Shown here one piece after another: positions 38,917-47,830 of a stretch of DNA of 64,000 nucleotides. Numbering within the stretch: the first letter of the stretch is position 1; the number at the start of each line of letters is the position of its first letter. The translations under genes were made by a program, and so were the position numbers. A model generated the notes under the pieces. That model saw nothing but the letters and a program-made list of their open reading frames with translations. It did no database searches and was not told the DNA's origin. This DNA comes from an uncultured Dehalococcoidia bacterium (GTDB lineage: Bacteria > Chloroflexota > Dehalococcoidia > Lucifugimonadales > UBA3495), in NCBI GenBank assembly GCA_951812535.1, contig CATOSK010000004.1, forward strand, positions 213,074 to 277,073. Reading direction: 5' to 3'.

Positions 38917-40314
38917 ATGAACCCGGTTTGGCAGGCGGCTGGGGCACCTCCCATGGGCCTGTTTACCGACCTTTACGAGCTAACGATGGCGCAGGCTTAT
39001 TTCGAGCACGGAATGAGCGGGACAGCGACGTTCGGGCTGTTCGTACGCCGGCTTCCCCCCAACCGGGGGTTCCTGGTGGCTGCCGGGCTAGGAGACGTCC
39101 TGGAATACCTGGAGGGACTCCGATTTGATGGCGGCGACCTGGCCTTCCTCGAATCCACGGGGATATTTACGGGGGACTTTCTTCGCTCCCTGGAAGGATT
39201 CCGATTCACCGGTTCGGTCCGGGCCATGCCAGAGGGGACAGTATTCTCCGAGGAGGAACCGGTCCTGGAGATAACGGCTCCCATCGCCGAAGCCCAAATT
39301 GCGGAGACGTTCGCAATCAACCAGGTCAACTTGCAGTCCCTGCTAGCCACCAAAGCGGCACGGTGCGTAGCGGCGGCTGAGGGCCGGGCGGTCTCAGACT
39401 TTGGAGCGAGACGTACCCACGGAACGGATGCCGCCATGAAGATGGCCCGGTGCGGGTACATCGGAGGTTTCCAGGGAACGAGCAACTTGCTGGCATCCAG
39501 GCGTTACGGCATCCCTCCGGTGGGCACGATGGCCCATTCGTTCATATCAAGCTTCCGGCGGGAGCAAGACGCATTTTCGGCATACGCCCGATCCTTTCCT
39601 GACCGTGTGGTCCTGCTGCTGGATACTTACGATACGATCGACGGGGCCCGCAACGCGGTCAGGGTCGGGAAAGAGTTGGAGGCCAATGGCCACCGATTGA
39701 CGGGTGTCCGGTTGGATTCGGGGGACCTGGGAGAACTGAGCCGACATGTCCGGCGCATCCTCGACGGGTCAGGCCTGGGTTACGTCAGAATCGTCGCCAG
39801 CGGCGGCCTGGACGAATACAGTATCCTCGAACTGGCGCGAGCCCGGGCGCCAATCGATATATTCGGGGTGGGCACCCTGGTTGGTGTGTCAGGGGACGCC
39901 CCGTGGTCGGATATGTCATACAAGCTGGTGGTGTATGACGAGCGTCCGGTTATGAAGTTGAGCGAAGGGAAGGTCTCACCCCCGGGGTCAAAGCAGGTTT
40001 TCCGGTCTGTCGGCCCCGACGGAATGTTCGCCGGGGATGTCGTGGGCACGGAGGAGGAAGCACCTGCACAGGGGGTCCCGCTGCTGAGTCCGGTCATGCA
40101 CGGCGGCCGACGATTGAGAGCTGATCCATCGCTGGATGAAATCCGGGAGACTTTGTCAGCACAACTGGAGAGGCTGGATGGAAAATACAAAGATATAAGC
40201 TCGCCGGAACGGTATCCCGTAACGTTCAGCCCAAAGCTGGCAGAACTCACTGACGAAGTCCGGGCAGACATCCTGAAGTCGAACTATCCTCAAAGCCTGG
40301 GCAGAAGGACCTGA
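38917..40314 (+). CDS. pncB: Nicotinate phosphoribosyltransferase
   Basis: PncB makes nicotinate mononucleotide from nicotinate and PRPP for NAD salvage. The product has the family start GLFTDLYELTMAQAYFEHG, the catalytic-His-region segment GARRTHG, FQGTSNLLA and the C-terminal domain with GVRLDSGDLGELS and VASGGLDEYSI. The ATG at 38917 (465 residues) is chosen because GGAGAG lies 9 bases before it; an in-frame ATG at 38842 would add 25 residues without a ribosome site. Confidence 0.95.
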   Translation: MNPVWQAAGAPPMGLFTDLYELTMAQAYFEHGMSGTATFGLFVRRLPPNRGFLVAAGLGDVLEYLEGLRFDGGDLAFLESTGIFTGDFLRSLEGFRFTGSVRAMPEGTVFSEEEPVLEITAPIAEAQIAETFAINQVNLQSLLATKAARCVAAAEGRAVSDFGARRTHGTDAAMKMARCGYIGGFQGTSNLLASRRYGIPPVGTMAHSFISSFRREQDAFSAYARSFPDRVVLLLDTYDTIDGARNAVRVGKELEANGHRLTGVRLDSGDLGELSRHVRRILDGSGLGYVRIVASGGLDEYSILELARARAPIDIFGVGTLVGVSGDAPWSDMSYKLVVYDERPVMKLSEGKVSPPGSKQVFRSVGPDGMFAGDVVGTEEEAPAQGVPLLSPVMHGGRRLRADPSLDEIRETLSAQLERLDGKYKDISSPERYPVTFSPKLAELTDEVRADILKSNYPQSLGRRT

Positions 40315-40318
40315 CGCC

Positions 40319-42160
40319 ATGAAGATAGCTGTCTGCGTGAAATACGTTCCAGTGGTCGCCCGCATGGGGTTCGACTATGAGAACAAGACGATCATCCGGG
40401 AGGGAGTTCCTTCCGAGGTCAACCCGTTCGACCTGCTGGGCCTGACCCGTGCGGTGGAGCTGAAGTCTGGATCTTCGGATGAGGTGTTCGCGTTATCAAT
40501 GGGGCCTCCCCAAACAACGGAAGGGTTGACCCAGTGCATCGCATTCGGGGCAGATAGGGCTGTCCTTCTGACGGACCGGGCGCTCGCCGGTTCGGATACC
40601 CTGGCCACGGCGCGGGCGTTGTCCCTGGCTTTGGCGAAGGAACAGCCTGACCTGATCATCTGCGGCAGGAACAGCGCCGACGCGGAGACGGGCCAAGTCG
40701 GGCCGGAGCTGGCGGAACTGATGGGACTGCCCCACGTCAGCCAGGTACGAAAGCTCGAGTACACCCCGGGGGGAGACTCGGTCACGGTGGAACGGGCGAC
40801 GGATGAAGGGCATCAAGTCATCGAGTGCCCGCTGCCCGCAGTGGTCTGCGTCACCGAAGGGGTGGCGGAGGAACGGTTTCCCAGCAGGGAGGACCTGACA
40901 GCGGCGCAGGACAAACCGATCGAAGAGATTAGTTGTTCAGACCTTACGGGCGACCTTTCCCTGTTCGGGAGCGCAGGATCGCCGACGTGGGTGGAGGACA
41001 TCCGGCTGGTGGAGCCAAGCCGGTTGGGGGAAGTGATTACCGGGGAGGAACCGTCCGACGCGGCTCGCCAAGTAGCCGAACGGCTGAAGGAAAGATTGGC
41101 CGCAATATCCGCGGAAGGCGCCGCCGGCCCAGGAGAAGTGGTAAGCGCACGGTATCCCGACAGCCAGGAACGAAGCATCTGGGTAGTAGCGGAGACTGCC
41201 GGCGGAGAAATTAGGCATGTAACCCTGGAGATGCTGGGCAAGGCGCGTCAACTATCAGAGATCACCCGAAGTGAGGTCGTCGCTGTTTTGATCGGCCTTT
41301 CGGGCACAGCCTCTGCCTCGGCGCTGGCAGCGTACGGAGCGGACAGGATCCTGGTTTTGGACAACTCCGCGTTGGGGCCGGTCTGCAGCCGGGCCGTCAG
41401 TGAATGTCTGGCCGATGCGATCGAGAATGCCCGTCCCTACGGCGTGCTCTTTGCTTCAACCCCGGACGGAAGAGACCTGGCATCGAGAATCGCGGCCCAG
41501 TTGCAGTTGGGCCTGACCGGAGATGCAATTGACCTGGAAATCAACAGCGACGGGCAGCTGGTCCAGTTAAAACCGGCGCTGGGAGGGAACGTTGTAGCGC
41601 CGATCTTGTCGAAGACGCTGCCCAACCTGGTGACTTTGAGGCCGGGATTGCTGTCCCCAGCACAACCCGACGAATCAGTCGAGGCGAGGATAGAAGAGAT
41701 TCCGGCCATACGATTTGAAGGGGCTGATATAAGGGTGCTCGAAGAACACGCCTCTGAAGACGTGGGAGCCATCGCCCTGACGCAAGCCCAGATCGTTCTT
41801 GGGGTGGGCATGGGGATTGGCGGGGCGGAGAGTTTGCCGGAAGTCCAGGCCCTGGCCGGTTCCATCGGCGCCACGGTGGCAACGACGCGGAACGTAGTTC
41901 ATTCGGGTTGGCTGCCTCACCAGGTGCAGGTGGGAATAAGCGGGCGCACGATCGCTCCGAAGGTGTACATCGCCATTGGAATTCGGGGGGCCTTCAACCA
42001 CACTGTAGGTATTCAAAAGGCGGGAGTGATCCTGACAATCAACCGGAACCACCGCGCACCGATGTTCAAGGCGGCTGACTATGGAATAGTGGGGGACTGG
42101 AAGGATTTCCTGCCACCTCTCATCGAGGAGTTGAAGCCCGTCCTGGCAGACATGGCGTAG
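40319..42160 (+). CDS. etfBA: Electron transfer flavoprotein, fused beta and alpha subunits
   Basis: ETF carries electrons from acyl-CoA dehydrogenases to the membrane quinone pool. This single 613-residue chain joins an EtfB-type domain (residues 1 to about 265; MKIAVCVKYVPV, ADRAVLLTD, GRNSADAETGQVGPELAELMG) to an EtfA-type domain (about 285-613) with the FAD-binding C-terminal half (HSGWLPHQVQVG, the IAIGIRGAFNHTVGIQKAG segment, ADYGIVGDWKDFLPPLIEEL). In most bacteria these are two proteins. The acyl-CoA dehydrogenase genes directly downstream are its likely partners. Confidence 0.93.
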   Translation: MKIAVCVKYVPVVARMGFDYENKTIIREGVPSEVNPFDLLGLTRAVELKSGSSDEVFALSMGPPQTTEGLTQCIAFGADRAVLLTDRALAGSDTLATARALSLALAKEQPDLIICGRNSADAETGQVGPELAELMGLPHVSQVRKLEYTPGGDSVTVERATDEGHQVIECPLPAVVCVTEGVAEERFPSREDLTAAQDKPIEEISCSDLTGDLSLFGSAGSPTWVEDIRLVEPSRLGEVITGEEPSDAARQVAERLKERLAAISAEGAAGPGEVVSARYPDSQERSIWVVAETAGGEIRHVTLEMLGKARQLSEITRSEVVAVLIGLSGTASASALAAYGADRILVLDNSALGPVCSRAVSECLADAIENARPYGVLFASTPDGRDLASRIAAQLQLGLTGDAIDLEINSDGQLVQLKPALGGNVVAPILSKTLPNLVTLRPGLLSPAQPDESVEARIEEIPAIRFEGADIRVLEEHASEDVGAIALTQAQIVLGVGMGIGGAESLPEVQALAGSIGATVATTRNVVHSGWLPHQVQVGISGRTIAPKVYIAIGIRGAFNHTVGIQKAGVILTINRNHRAPMFKAADYGIVGDWKDFLPPLIEELKPVLADMA

Positions 42161-42273
42161 CGCCGATCTTCCCGGCATCGCGGGCGGGACAAAGTCACTC
42201 GCAGACCGCATCGAAGAATGCGCGAGCCGCCCTGATTGGTTGCGGAGGTTGGCGGGCTGACGTTCGGTTGCGG

Positions 42274-42302
42274 GTGACACTGAACCCAGTAGGCACTATA
42301 AT
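42274..42302 (+). promoter_or_regulatory. Promoter of the acyl-CoA dehydrogenase pair
   Basis: GTGACA (42274-42279), a 17-base spacer and a perfect TATAAT (42297-42302) lie about 72 bases before the first acyl-CoA dehydrogenase gene. This is one of the best consensus matches in the window. It implies that these genes can be transcribed separately from etfBA. Confidence 0.7.
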
Positions 42303-42373
42303 TGCGGTGATTTCGGGCAGCGGTCAACACTAGCGCCGTCCCCGTTGAACTGCTCCCCCTTGGGAGGCCGCCC

Positions 42374-43576
42374 ATGGACTTTGCATTTACGCCGGAACAG
42401 GAAGCCCTGCGCAATGAAGTGCGGGAGTTTATTGCCGAGCACGTCACGGATCAAATCCTGGCAGAAATCGAAGAGTCCGGGATCCGAAACCGGGGCCCCA
42501 AGACCCGCGAGATGTACCGGCAAATCGGGGATAAAGGCTGGATCGGGATAAGCTGGCCGGAAGAGTACGGGGGTCAAAGCGGCAGCCGAATCGACCAGTA
42601 CATCGTCGAAGAGGAGTTCGCCCGGGTTGGGATAACGGTCGGCGGAGCCGGAAGCGGAGCTCCCGCCATCCTAGCGGCGGGGACGGAGGAGCAGAAGAAG
42701 TACTTTCTCCCGGGCCTTATCAGGGGAGAGATTGCATTCGCACTGGGATTTAGCGAGCCACAAGCCGGTGCGGACCTAGCGGGCTTGCAGTGCCGCGCAG
42801 TGCGCGATGGCGACGAGTTCGTCATCAACGGCCAGAAGATGTTCACAACGGCCGCCCACTACGGCACCCATATCTACCTGATGGCCCGCACTGACCCCGA
42901 CGCACCCCGGCACCGGGGCATCTCGATTTTCCTGGTTCCCATGGAAACCCAGGGAATTACTGTGCGTCCCCTTTGGACCATCCAGAACGATCCGGTGGCT
43001 CCGCCGCGCACCACCTATGGGGACCGGCGTACCAACGAAGTGTTTTTCGAGGACGTCAGAGTTCCCGCATCGTGTATGTTGGGCGAAGAGAACACGGGCT
43101 GGTACGTGGGGGCGATGGGCCTGAACCTGGACCGAGTAGGAGCCAGCCGCTATTTGATTTCGGTGCAGCGGGACGAGGACATTGTCAATTGGGTGAAGGA
43201 AAACGACTTGAGCGGGGTTAGTCCGGCCCAAGACCCGGCAGTGCGGGACCGGCTGGCAGAGCTTTGGGTCGAAGCCCAGGTGTGCCGCCTAATGACGATG
43301 CGGAGCATGTCACTGGTCGAGCGGGGAGGAAGTTTCACATACGAAGGGTCCGCAGAGAAGGTGTGGGCGCCCGAGCATGGAGTGCGGACTACGGAGACAA
43401 TCGCGCAGATCCTCGGGCCATACGCGCAACTGCTGCACGGTTCGGAAGATGCGGTGGAGGAAGGCATATTTGCCCACAACCTGTTGGGGGCGTTCCAGTC
43501 GGGAATTAACCACGGCAGCACCCAGGTGATGCGGGACCAGGTGGCCCGACGAGGGCTCGGGATGCCACGGGGTTAA
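42374..43576 (+). CDS. Acyl-CoA dehydrogenase family protein 1
   Basis: This 400-residue flavoenzyme has the ACAD layout: an N-terminal helical domain (MDFAFTPEQEALRNEVREF), the middle FAD-binding beta domain with FSEPQAGADLAGL and GQKMFTTAAHYGTHIYLMART, and a C-terminal helical domain ending near RDQVARRGLGMPRG. It is more like the large-substrate or steroid-side-chain subgroup, where genes occur in pairs. A GGGAGG site precedes the ATG. It is followed 42 bases later by a second ACAD, suggesting a heteromeric enzyme. The substrate is unknown. Confidence 0.93.
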   Translation: MDFAFTPEQEALRNEVREFIAEHVTDQILAEIEESGIRNRGPKTREMYRQIGDKGWIGISWPEEYGGQSGSRIDQYIVEEEFARVGITVGGAGSGAPAILAAGTEEQKKYFLPGLIRGEIAFALGFSEPQAGADLAGLQCRAVRDGDEFVINGQKMFTTAAHYGTHIYLMARTDPDAPRHRGISIFLVPMETQGITVRPLWTIQNDPVAPPRTTYGDRRTNEVFFEDVRVPASCMLGEENTGWYVGAMGLNLDRVGASRYLISVQRDEDIVNWVKENDLSGVSPAQDPAVRDRLAELWVEAQVCRLMTMRSMSLVERGGSFTYEGSAEKVWAPEHGVRTTETIAQILGPYAQLLHGSEDAVEEGIFAHNLLGAFQSGINHGSTQVMRDQVARRGLGMPRG

Positions 43577-43618
43577 CCGAGATACCTTACCGGAATATTC
43601 AAAAAGGTCTGAGGTCGG

Positions 43619-44791
43619 ATGGACGTTTTACCCAGCGAAGAAGAACTGATGATGAAAAACCTGGCCAGGGAATTCCTGGAGGCGGAGTGTCCTCCGCTGC
43701 TGGCCAGGGAAATGGAGAAAGACGAAGCGGGGTATTCATTGGAGCTGTGGACCAAGATGGCTGCCCTCGGGTGGTTGGGCACATCGGTTCCTGAGGCTTA
43801 CGGGGGACAGGGCCTCCCTCTAACATATCTGGGGTTGATTCTCGAGGAAGTGGGACGCGCCATAGCCCCGGTGCCGTTTCATTCAACGGTAGTCCCGGCT
43901 CTTACCATCGCGGAATACGGTTCCGGCGCACAGAAGCAGGAAGTGTTGCCGAGGGTCAGCCAAGGCAACATCATTATGACGTGGGCGTTTCAGGAACCCG
44001 ACCCGCGCTTAACCCCGGAAGCAGTCCAGACCCAGGCAGTTGCCGAGGGCGACGAATTTGTCATCACCGGCACCAAGATGTTCGTGGACAACTTCAATGT
44101 CGCGGAGAAATGCCTGGTGGCTTGCCGGACGTCCCCTGCATCCGGCACAAACCACGGACTTTCGCTGTTCCTGGTGGATACCAATGCTGCAGGGATTGTC
44201 CAAACGGCGCTAACGACGCTGGCCAAGGACAAGCAGAGCAAGGTGGACTTCAACAGGGTCCGGGTGCCCAAGTCTGCCCTGATAGGAGAACTGGACGAGG
44301 GCTGGCCGATTGCTTCCCGAATGTTGGACCAAGCCACCGTCCTGCTCTGTACGCAGATGGTAGGGGCAGCACGAAAAGACATTGAGATGGGAATCGAATA
44401 TTCCAAGAACCGGGTAGCGTTTGGCCGTCCAATAGGTGCGTTCCAGTCGGTGCAGCACATGTGCGCGGACATGACGATCTGGGTGGATGGAGCGCAACTG
44501 CTGACCTACGAGGCCCTGTGGAAGATGGACAATGACCTCCCTTCTAGCGTCGAAGTTTCCCAGGCCAAAGCGTTCTGCAACGACAAGTGCCAGGCCGCCG
44601 TTCGAAGCAGCCAAGTCCTCCACGGCGGGATGGGGTTCATGATGGAGTTCGATTTGCACCTGTGGTACAGGCGGGTTTGTGCGTGGAGCATGAGGTTGGG
44701 AACAAGTTTCGAGCACCGGAACAGGGTTGCCAGCGCCCTCCTGGACCAGCCGGGCCGGGTGCGCCTGGGAATGGACCTCGCAGCAGTTTAG
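43619..44791 (+). CDS. Acyl-CoA dehydrogenase family protein 2
   Basis: The 390-residue product is an ACAD with LGWLGTSVPEAYGGQGLPLTYL, the middle domain (AFQEPDPRLTP, TGTKMFVDNFNVAEKCLVACR) and a C-terminal domain with RVAFGRPIGAFQSVQHMCADM and QVLHGGMGFMMEFDLHLWYRR. It pairs with the preceding gene; such FadE-like pairs in actinobacteria form alpha2beta2 enzymes in which only one subunit keeps the catalytic residues. Here the partner relationship is inferred from adjacency alone. Confidence 0.93.
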   Translation: MDVLPSEEELMMKNLAREFLEAECPPLLAREMEKDEAGYSLELWTKMAALGWLGTSVPEAYGGQGLPLTYLGLILEEVGRAIAPVPFHSTVVPALTIAEYGSGAQKQEVLPRVSQGNIIMTWAFQEPDPRLTPEAVQTQAVAEGDEFVITGTKMFVDNFNVAEKCLVACRTSPASGTNHGLSLFLVDTNAAGIVQTALTTLAKDKQSKVDFNRVRVPKSALIGELDEGWPIASRMLDQATVLLCTQMVGAARKDIEMGIEYSKNRVAFGRPIGAFQSVQHMCADMTIWVDGAQLLTYEALWKMDNDLPSSVEVSQAKAFCNDKCQAAVRSSQVLHGGMGFMMEFDLHLWYRRVCAWSMRLGTSFEHRNRVASALLDQPGRVRLGMDLAAV

Positions 44792-44855
44792 GTTAGATTC
44801 AAACGGGTGCCGCGGAATACTCCGGTCCCGTTACCACACTCCAGGAGTAAAGCAA

Positions 44856-45053
44856 ATGCCGAAGGACCCCGTTTGCGGCAAGGAAATCGACGAGTCCGGC
44901 GCCCGGGCGACAACCGGCCAGACGGCGTTCGGAGCTTCGGAAGTGGACCCCAACATGGGAACCCGAAGCTTCCACAACGGGCAGTGGTACTATTTCTGCA
45001 GCCTGGATTGCCGAACGAAATTCCTCGCCAGCCCATCCAACTACGCCGATTAG
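44856..45053 (+). CDS. YHS-domain protein
   Basis: This 65-residue protein begins MPKDPVCGKEIDE and ends with WYYFCSLDCRTKFLASPSNY, the YHS fold with its cysteines (VCGK, FCSLDC). YHS domains bind metals and often accompany copper or other metal handling proteins. The ATG at 44856 follows AGGAG with 9-base spacing; longer readings through the end of the preceding gene were rejected. It lies between an acyl-CoA dehydrogenase and a luciferase-like gene, and its role there is unclear. Confidence 0.87.
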   Translation: MPKDPVCGKEIDESGARATTGQTAFGASEVDPNMGTRSFHNGQWYYFCSLDCRTKFLASPSNYAD

Positions 45054-45161
45054 AAGCGTCAGCATGGCGGGATTGGCGAGGGAACCGTCTCGGAGCAACA
45101 ATCCGCACCTAGCATTCACAGAGCAATCTTCCGTTCCTTCAGGACAACTAGGAGGCAGGCA

Positions 45162-46247
45162 ATGCACGTAGGGCTGGTTATGGAGTGCGACTACCGGCAG
45201 GATCGCACCCAAGAGGAAGCCTTCTCGGAGGCTTTCGACATAGCGGAGACCGCCGAAGAATACGGTGTGGACGGAGTTTGGCTGGCGGAACGTCACTTCG
45301 CGACCCACCGGCGCCCCGGTGATCCAATGGGCGCGGGCATCCCGTCGGTGGTTTCCGTACCCTTGGTGTGGGCGGGCGCCATAGCGGCCCGGACCAAGAA
45401 CCTGCGAATAGGCACCGGAGTCAGCGTCCTCCCTCTCTGCCATCCAATCCGCCTGGCTGAAGAGGCGGCAACGGTAGACCAGATCAGCCAGGGGCGGCTG
45501 GATTTCGGCGTGGGACGGAGCGGGTTCCCGAGGTCTTATATCGGATACGGGATACCTTACGCTGAGAGCAGGGAACGGTTCCAGGAAAACCTGGAGATTA
45601 TCTGCAAGGCGTGGAATGACGACCGGCTCACCTACGAGGGCAAGTATTATTCCTTCGACAACTTGTCAGTGATGCCCCGGCCTTACCAGAAGCCGCACCC
45701 GCCGATCCGCATTGCTGCCACCACCATGGACACTTTCCCGATTGTGGGACAGATGGGGTTCCCGGTCGTCTCCGGGCTGCGGGGCTTCACCATCCCAGAG
45801 GTAGCGCAGAACCTGGAAGCCTACCGGACTGCCTGGCATGAGGCAGGACACGAAGGGCACGGGGATGTTTACCTGCGGGTGCCGATATATGTGGGTGATG
45901 ACTACGAACGGGGAATAGGGGAACCCGAGGAAAGCACGATGCGGTCCTACCGCCGTCTGGCGGAAACGTTCCGGCAGTCGGCGTCCGCGGCGGGGACCAC
46001 GATCTCGGAGGAAAGGCAGGAACGGTACGAGCGCCTTTCGGAGGTCACCTACGAAGACTTGTTGAAAGACAGGTTGGCCTACGGAGACCCGGAAGCAGTG
46101 ACCCGCAAATTGCTGAATCTGAAGAACGAGTTGGGATTGTCGGGCGTCATCATGGAACCCAACGTCGGGGGTCAATTGACGGCACAACAGGTGCTGAACT
46201 CGATCCGGCTCTATGGGCAAGAGGTTGGGCCGAAGTTGCGGGAGTGA
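45162..46247 (+). CDS. Luciferase-like (LLM) flavin-dependent oxidoreductase 1
   Basis: The 361-residue TIM-barrel protein belongs to the bacterial luciferase/alkanal monooxygenase-like family, which uses reduced FMN or F420. It has MHVGLVMECDY, GVDGVWLAERHF, the substrate/flavin loops RIGTGVSVLPLCHPIRLAEEA and QGRLDFGVGRSGFP, and the C-terminal AYGDPEAVTRKLLNLKNELG. AGGAGGCAGGCA precedes the ATG. Several members of this family are typical of SAR202-type genomes, where roles in degrading recalcitrant organic matter have been proposed. The substrate is unknown. Confidence 0.93.
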   Translation: MHVGLVMECDYRQDRTQEEAFSEAFDIAETAEEYGVDGVWLAERHFATHRRPGDPMGAGIPSVVSVPLVWAGAIAARTKNLRIGTGVSVLPLCHPIRLAEEAATVDQISQGRLDFGVGRSGFPRSYIGYGIPYAESRERFQENLEIICKAWNDDRLTYEGKYYSFDNLSVMPRPYQKPHPPIRIAATTMDTFPIVGQMGFPVVSGLRGFTIPEVAQNLEAYRTAWHEAGHEGHGDVYLRVPIYVGDDYERGIGEPEESTMRSYRRLAETFRQSASAAGTTISEERQERYERLSEVTYEDLLKDRLAYGDPEAVTRKLLNLKNELGLSGVIMEPNVGGQLTAQQVLNSIRLYGQEVGPKLRE

Positions 46248-46276
46248 GCCGCCGCCTGAATTCAACGGCGTATTTG

Positions 46277-46302
46277 CCCCCGGCCTGACCGCCGGGGGTT
46301 TT
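46277..46302 (+). terminator. Intrinsic terminator after luciferase-like gene 1
   Basis: CCCCCGGC, a 6-base loop and GCCGGGGG form an 8-bp stem followed by TTTTG, 30 bases after the stop of the luciferase-like gene. Confidence 0.8.
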
Positions 46303-46367
46303 GCTTGGGCCGGGCTTCTCCAGAAACGAGCCGCGGCATTCCTTGTCGGACGGTGAGGCAGGAATCT

Positions 46368-46685
46368 ATGGCGTGGATTTATCTTGCGGTTGCGGGGGTA
46401 CTGGAAGTCGGATGGGCGGTGAGCTTGAATTACACCGACGGATTCTCCCGAATCATTCCGACGGTGCTGACGGGAGTGTTCCTGCTGGGGAGCATGTTTT
46501 TCATGGGCCTCGCAGTGCGCGACCTTCCGTTGGGGACAGCATACGCGATCTGGGTGGGAATCGGGGCGGTGGGTACGGCGGCGCTTGGAATCGTCCTTTT
46601 CGACGAGTCCAGGGACTTCTGGCGAATATTTTTCCTGGGACTGATTGTCGTGGCGCTGGTGGGACTGAAGCTGACGACGAAGTGA
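46368..46685 (+). CDS. SMR-family transporter, SugE/Gdx type
   Basis: This 105-residue protein has four membrane helices. It begins MAWIYLAVAGVLEVGWAVSL, with the essential Glu13 of the small multidrug resistance family, followed by GTAYAIWVGIGAVGTAALGIVLF, the sequence that marks the SugE/Gdx branch. Gdx members export guanidinium, whereas others export quaternary ammonium compounds. The ATG at 46368 is preceded by GAGGCAGGAA. No guanidine riboswitch was found upstream. Confidence 0.92.
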   Translation: MAWIYLAVAGVLEVGWAVSLNYTDGFSRIIPTVLTGVFLLGSMFFMGLAVRDLPLGTAYAIWVGIGAVGTAALGIVLFDESRDFWRIFFLGLIVVALVGLKLTTK

Positions 46686-46710
46686 TCGAAGGCTTCCCAC
46701 GGCTGGGGAT

Positions 46711-47817
46711 TCAGCGGCGGAGGAAGTCCTGGACGGAGGCGACAGGCTCACCGTCCTTGAAGGCGATGGGGCGGGTGACGCTGAGGTTGTAGGCGGACGA
46801 AAGGACGGCGTTCATGTGACGGCCATACCCACCCGCGACGACGAGGAGAATGTTAGAGGGCCGGGGGACGATGGGCATCATAGCGTTGTCGTCGTCCATG
46901 TCGACGAAATCAGGGGGGATGACGGTGCCCCAACCGCCACGGTTGCGGAGGGCGCCGACCGGGTTCTGGGCACGTTGGTAGATGTAGTCCCGGACCCGTT
47001 CCTTGTCCCAGCCGTGCTGGTCGAGCCAGTTGGCGGCTTCGGAAGTGACCACCAGCATCTGCTCGCCCTCGACACCGCTGCGGTAGACGCCGTTGGCGCC
47101 GAGATGACGCATGGCAGAGGCGGCGCTTTCCAGATAAACATCGGGGGTCTGACTGACGAGGTCGTTGATGTTGTGGGGACCCTCGGCACAGAAGACGGTG
47201 ACGGAGCTGGTGGCCACGGGCAATCCGCGTTCGATGTGGAGAGAACTCCAGGGGGTGTTTTCTTCGTCCTCACCGATGCAGTAGGAGTATTTGCCGGGGT
47301 GGCCATGGGTAGCCATGTCGGTGACGCCGGGGAGGCCGCCACCAATGTTGCCGCAGATAAGGCGGATCGCCCGGCCGATGGTGGCGTTGGCGCGCCAGCC
47401 TTGTCCAAAGACGTTCTGACGGCAGTTGATCTCGAGTTCGTTGCGAATGGGGCCGTTGACGATTACGAGATGGCCCCCAGGGTGAGTGGTGGTCTGGCGG
47501 CCATAGAGATTGTAGGGCGGGTCGGCGACGGCCTCGACGCACGTTATGACAACGGGCAGGTATTCGGGACGGCAGCCGGCCATGACGGCATTGATGGCGA
47601 TCTTTTCAACGGTGGCCTCGCCGCCGCGGGGTTCCAGGGTGGCGATGACCTCGCGGCGGTCCCGGTCGGTGTAACGCAGAGCGGCCTCAACCAGTACTGA
47701 AGTTGGGGGAATGATGGGTAGACCATCGGTCCAGCCAGCGTCGTAGTAACGGTCGAAAATGGCGGAGGCGTCAGGTTCGACGTCGAAGGTGTGGGCGGAG
47801 GGGCCGAGGTCGGGCAC
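46711..47817 (-). CDS. Conserved partner protein of the UGSC selenoprotein
   Basis: I recognise this 368-residue protein only as the kind encoded beside UGSC-family selenoproteins; no enzymatic function is established. It contains DRYYDAGWTDGLPIIPPT, EKIAINAVMAGCRPEYLPVVI, GGHLVIVNGPIRNELEIN, FGQGWRANATIGRAIRL and EGPHNINDLVSQ. No signal peptide or membrane segment is evident. The start is placed at the GTG 47817, 13 bases after the selenoprotein stop; an open frame continues upstream to 48054, but there it lies antisense-like over the selenoprotein gene and looks non-homologous. The very short gap points to cotranscription and a shared complex. Confidence 0.75.
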   Translation of the reverse strand: MPDLGPSAHTFDVEPDASAIFDRYYDAGWTDGLPIIPPTSVLVEAALRYTDRDRREVIATLEPRGGEATVEKIAINAVMAGCRPEYLPVVITCVEAVADPPYNLYGRQTTTHPGGHLVIVNGPIRNELEINCRQNVFGQGWRANATIGRAIRLICGNIGGGLPGVTDMATHGHPGKYSYCIGEDEENTPWSSLHIERGLPVATSSVTVFCAEGPHNINDLVSQTPDVYLESAASAMRHLGANGVYRSGVEGEQMLVVTSEAANWLDQHGWDKERVRDYIYQRAQNPVGALRNRGGWGTVIPPDFVDMDDDNAMMPIVPRPSNILLVVAGGYGRHMNAVLSSAYNLSVTRPIAFKDGEPVASVQDFLRR

Positions 47818-47830
47818 GGGGTTGCCCCAG

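Noticed and set aside
46303..46367. Guanidine-II riboswitch upstream of the SMR transporter
   Set aside because: ACGA and ACGG words occur, but the flanking bases do not pair to form the required stems.
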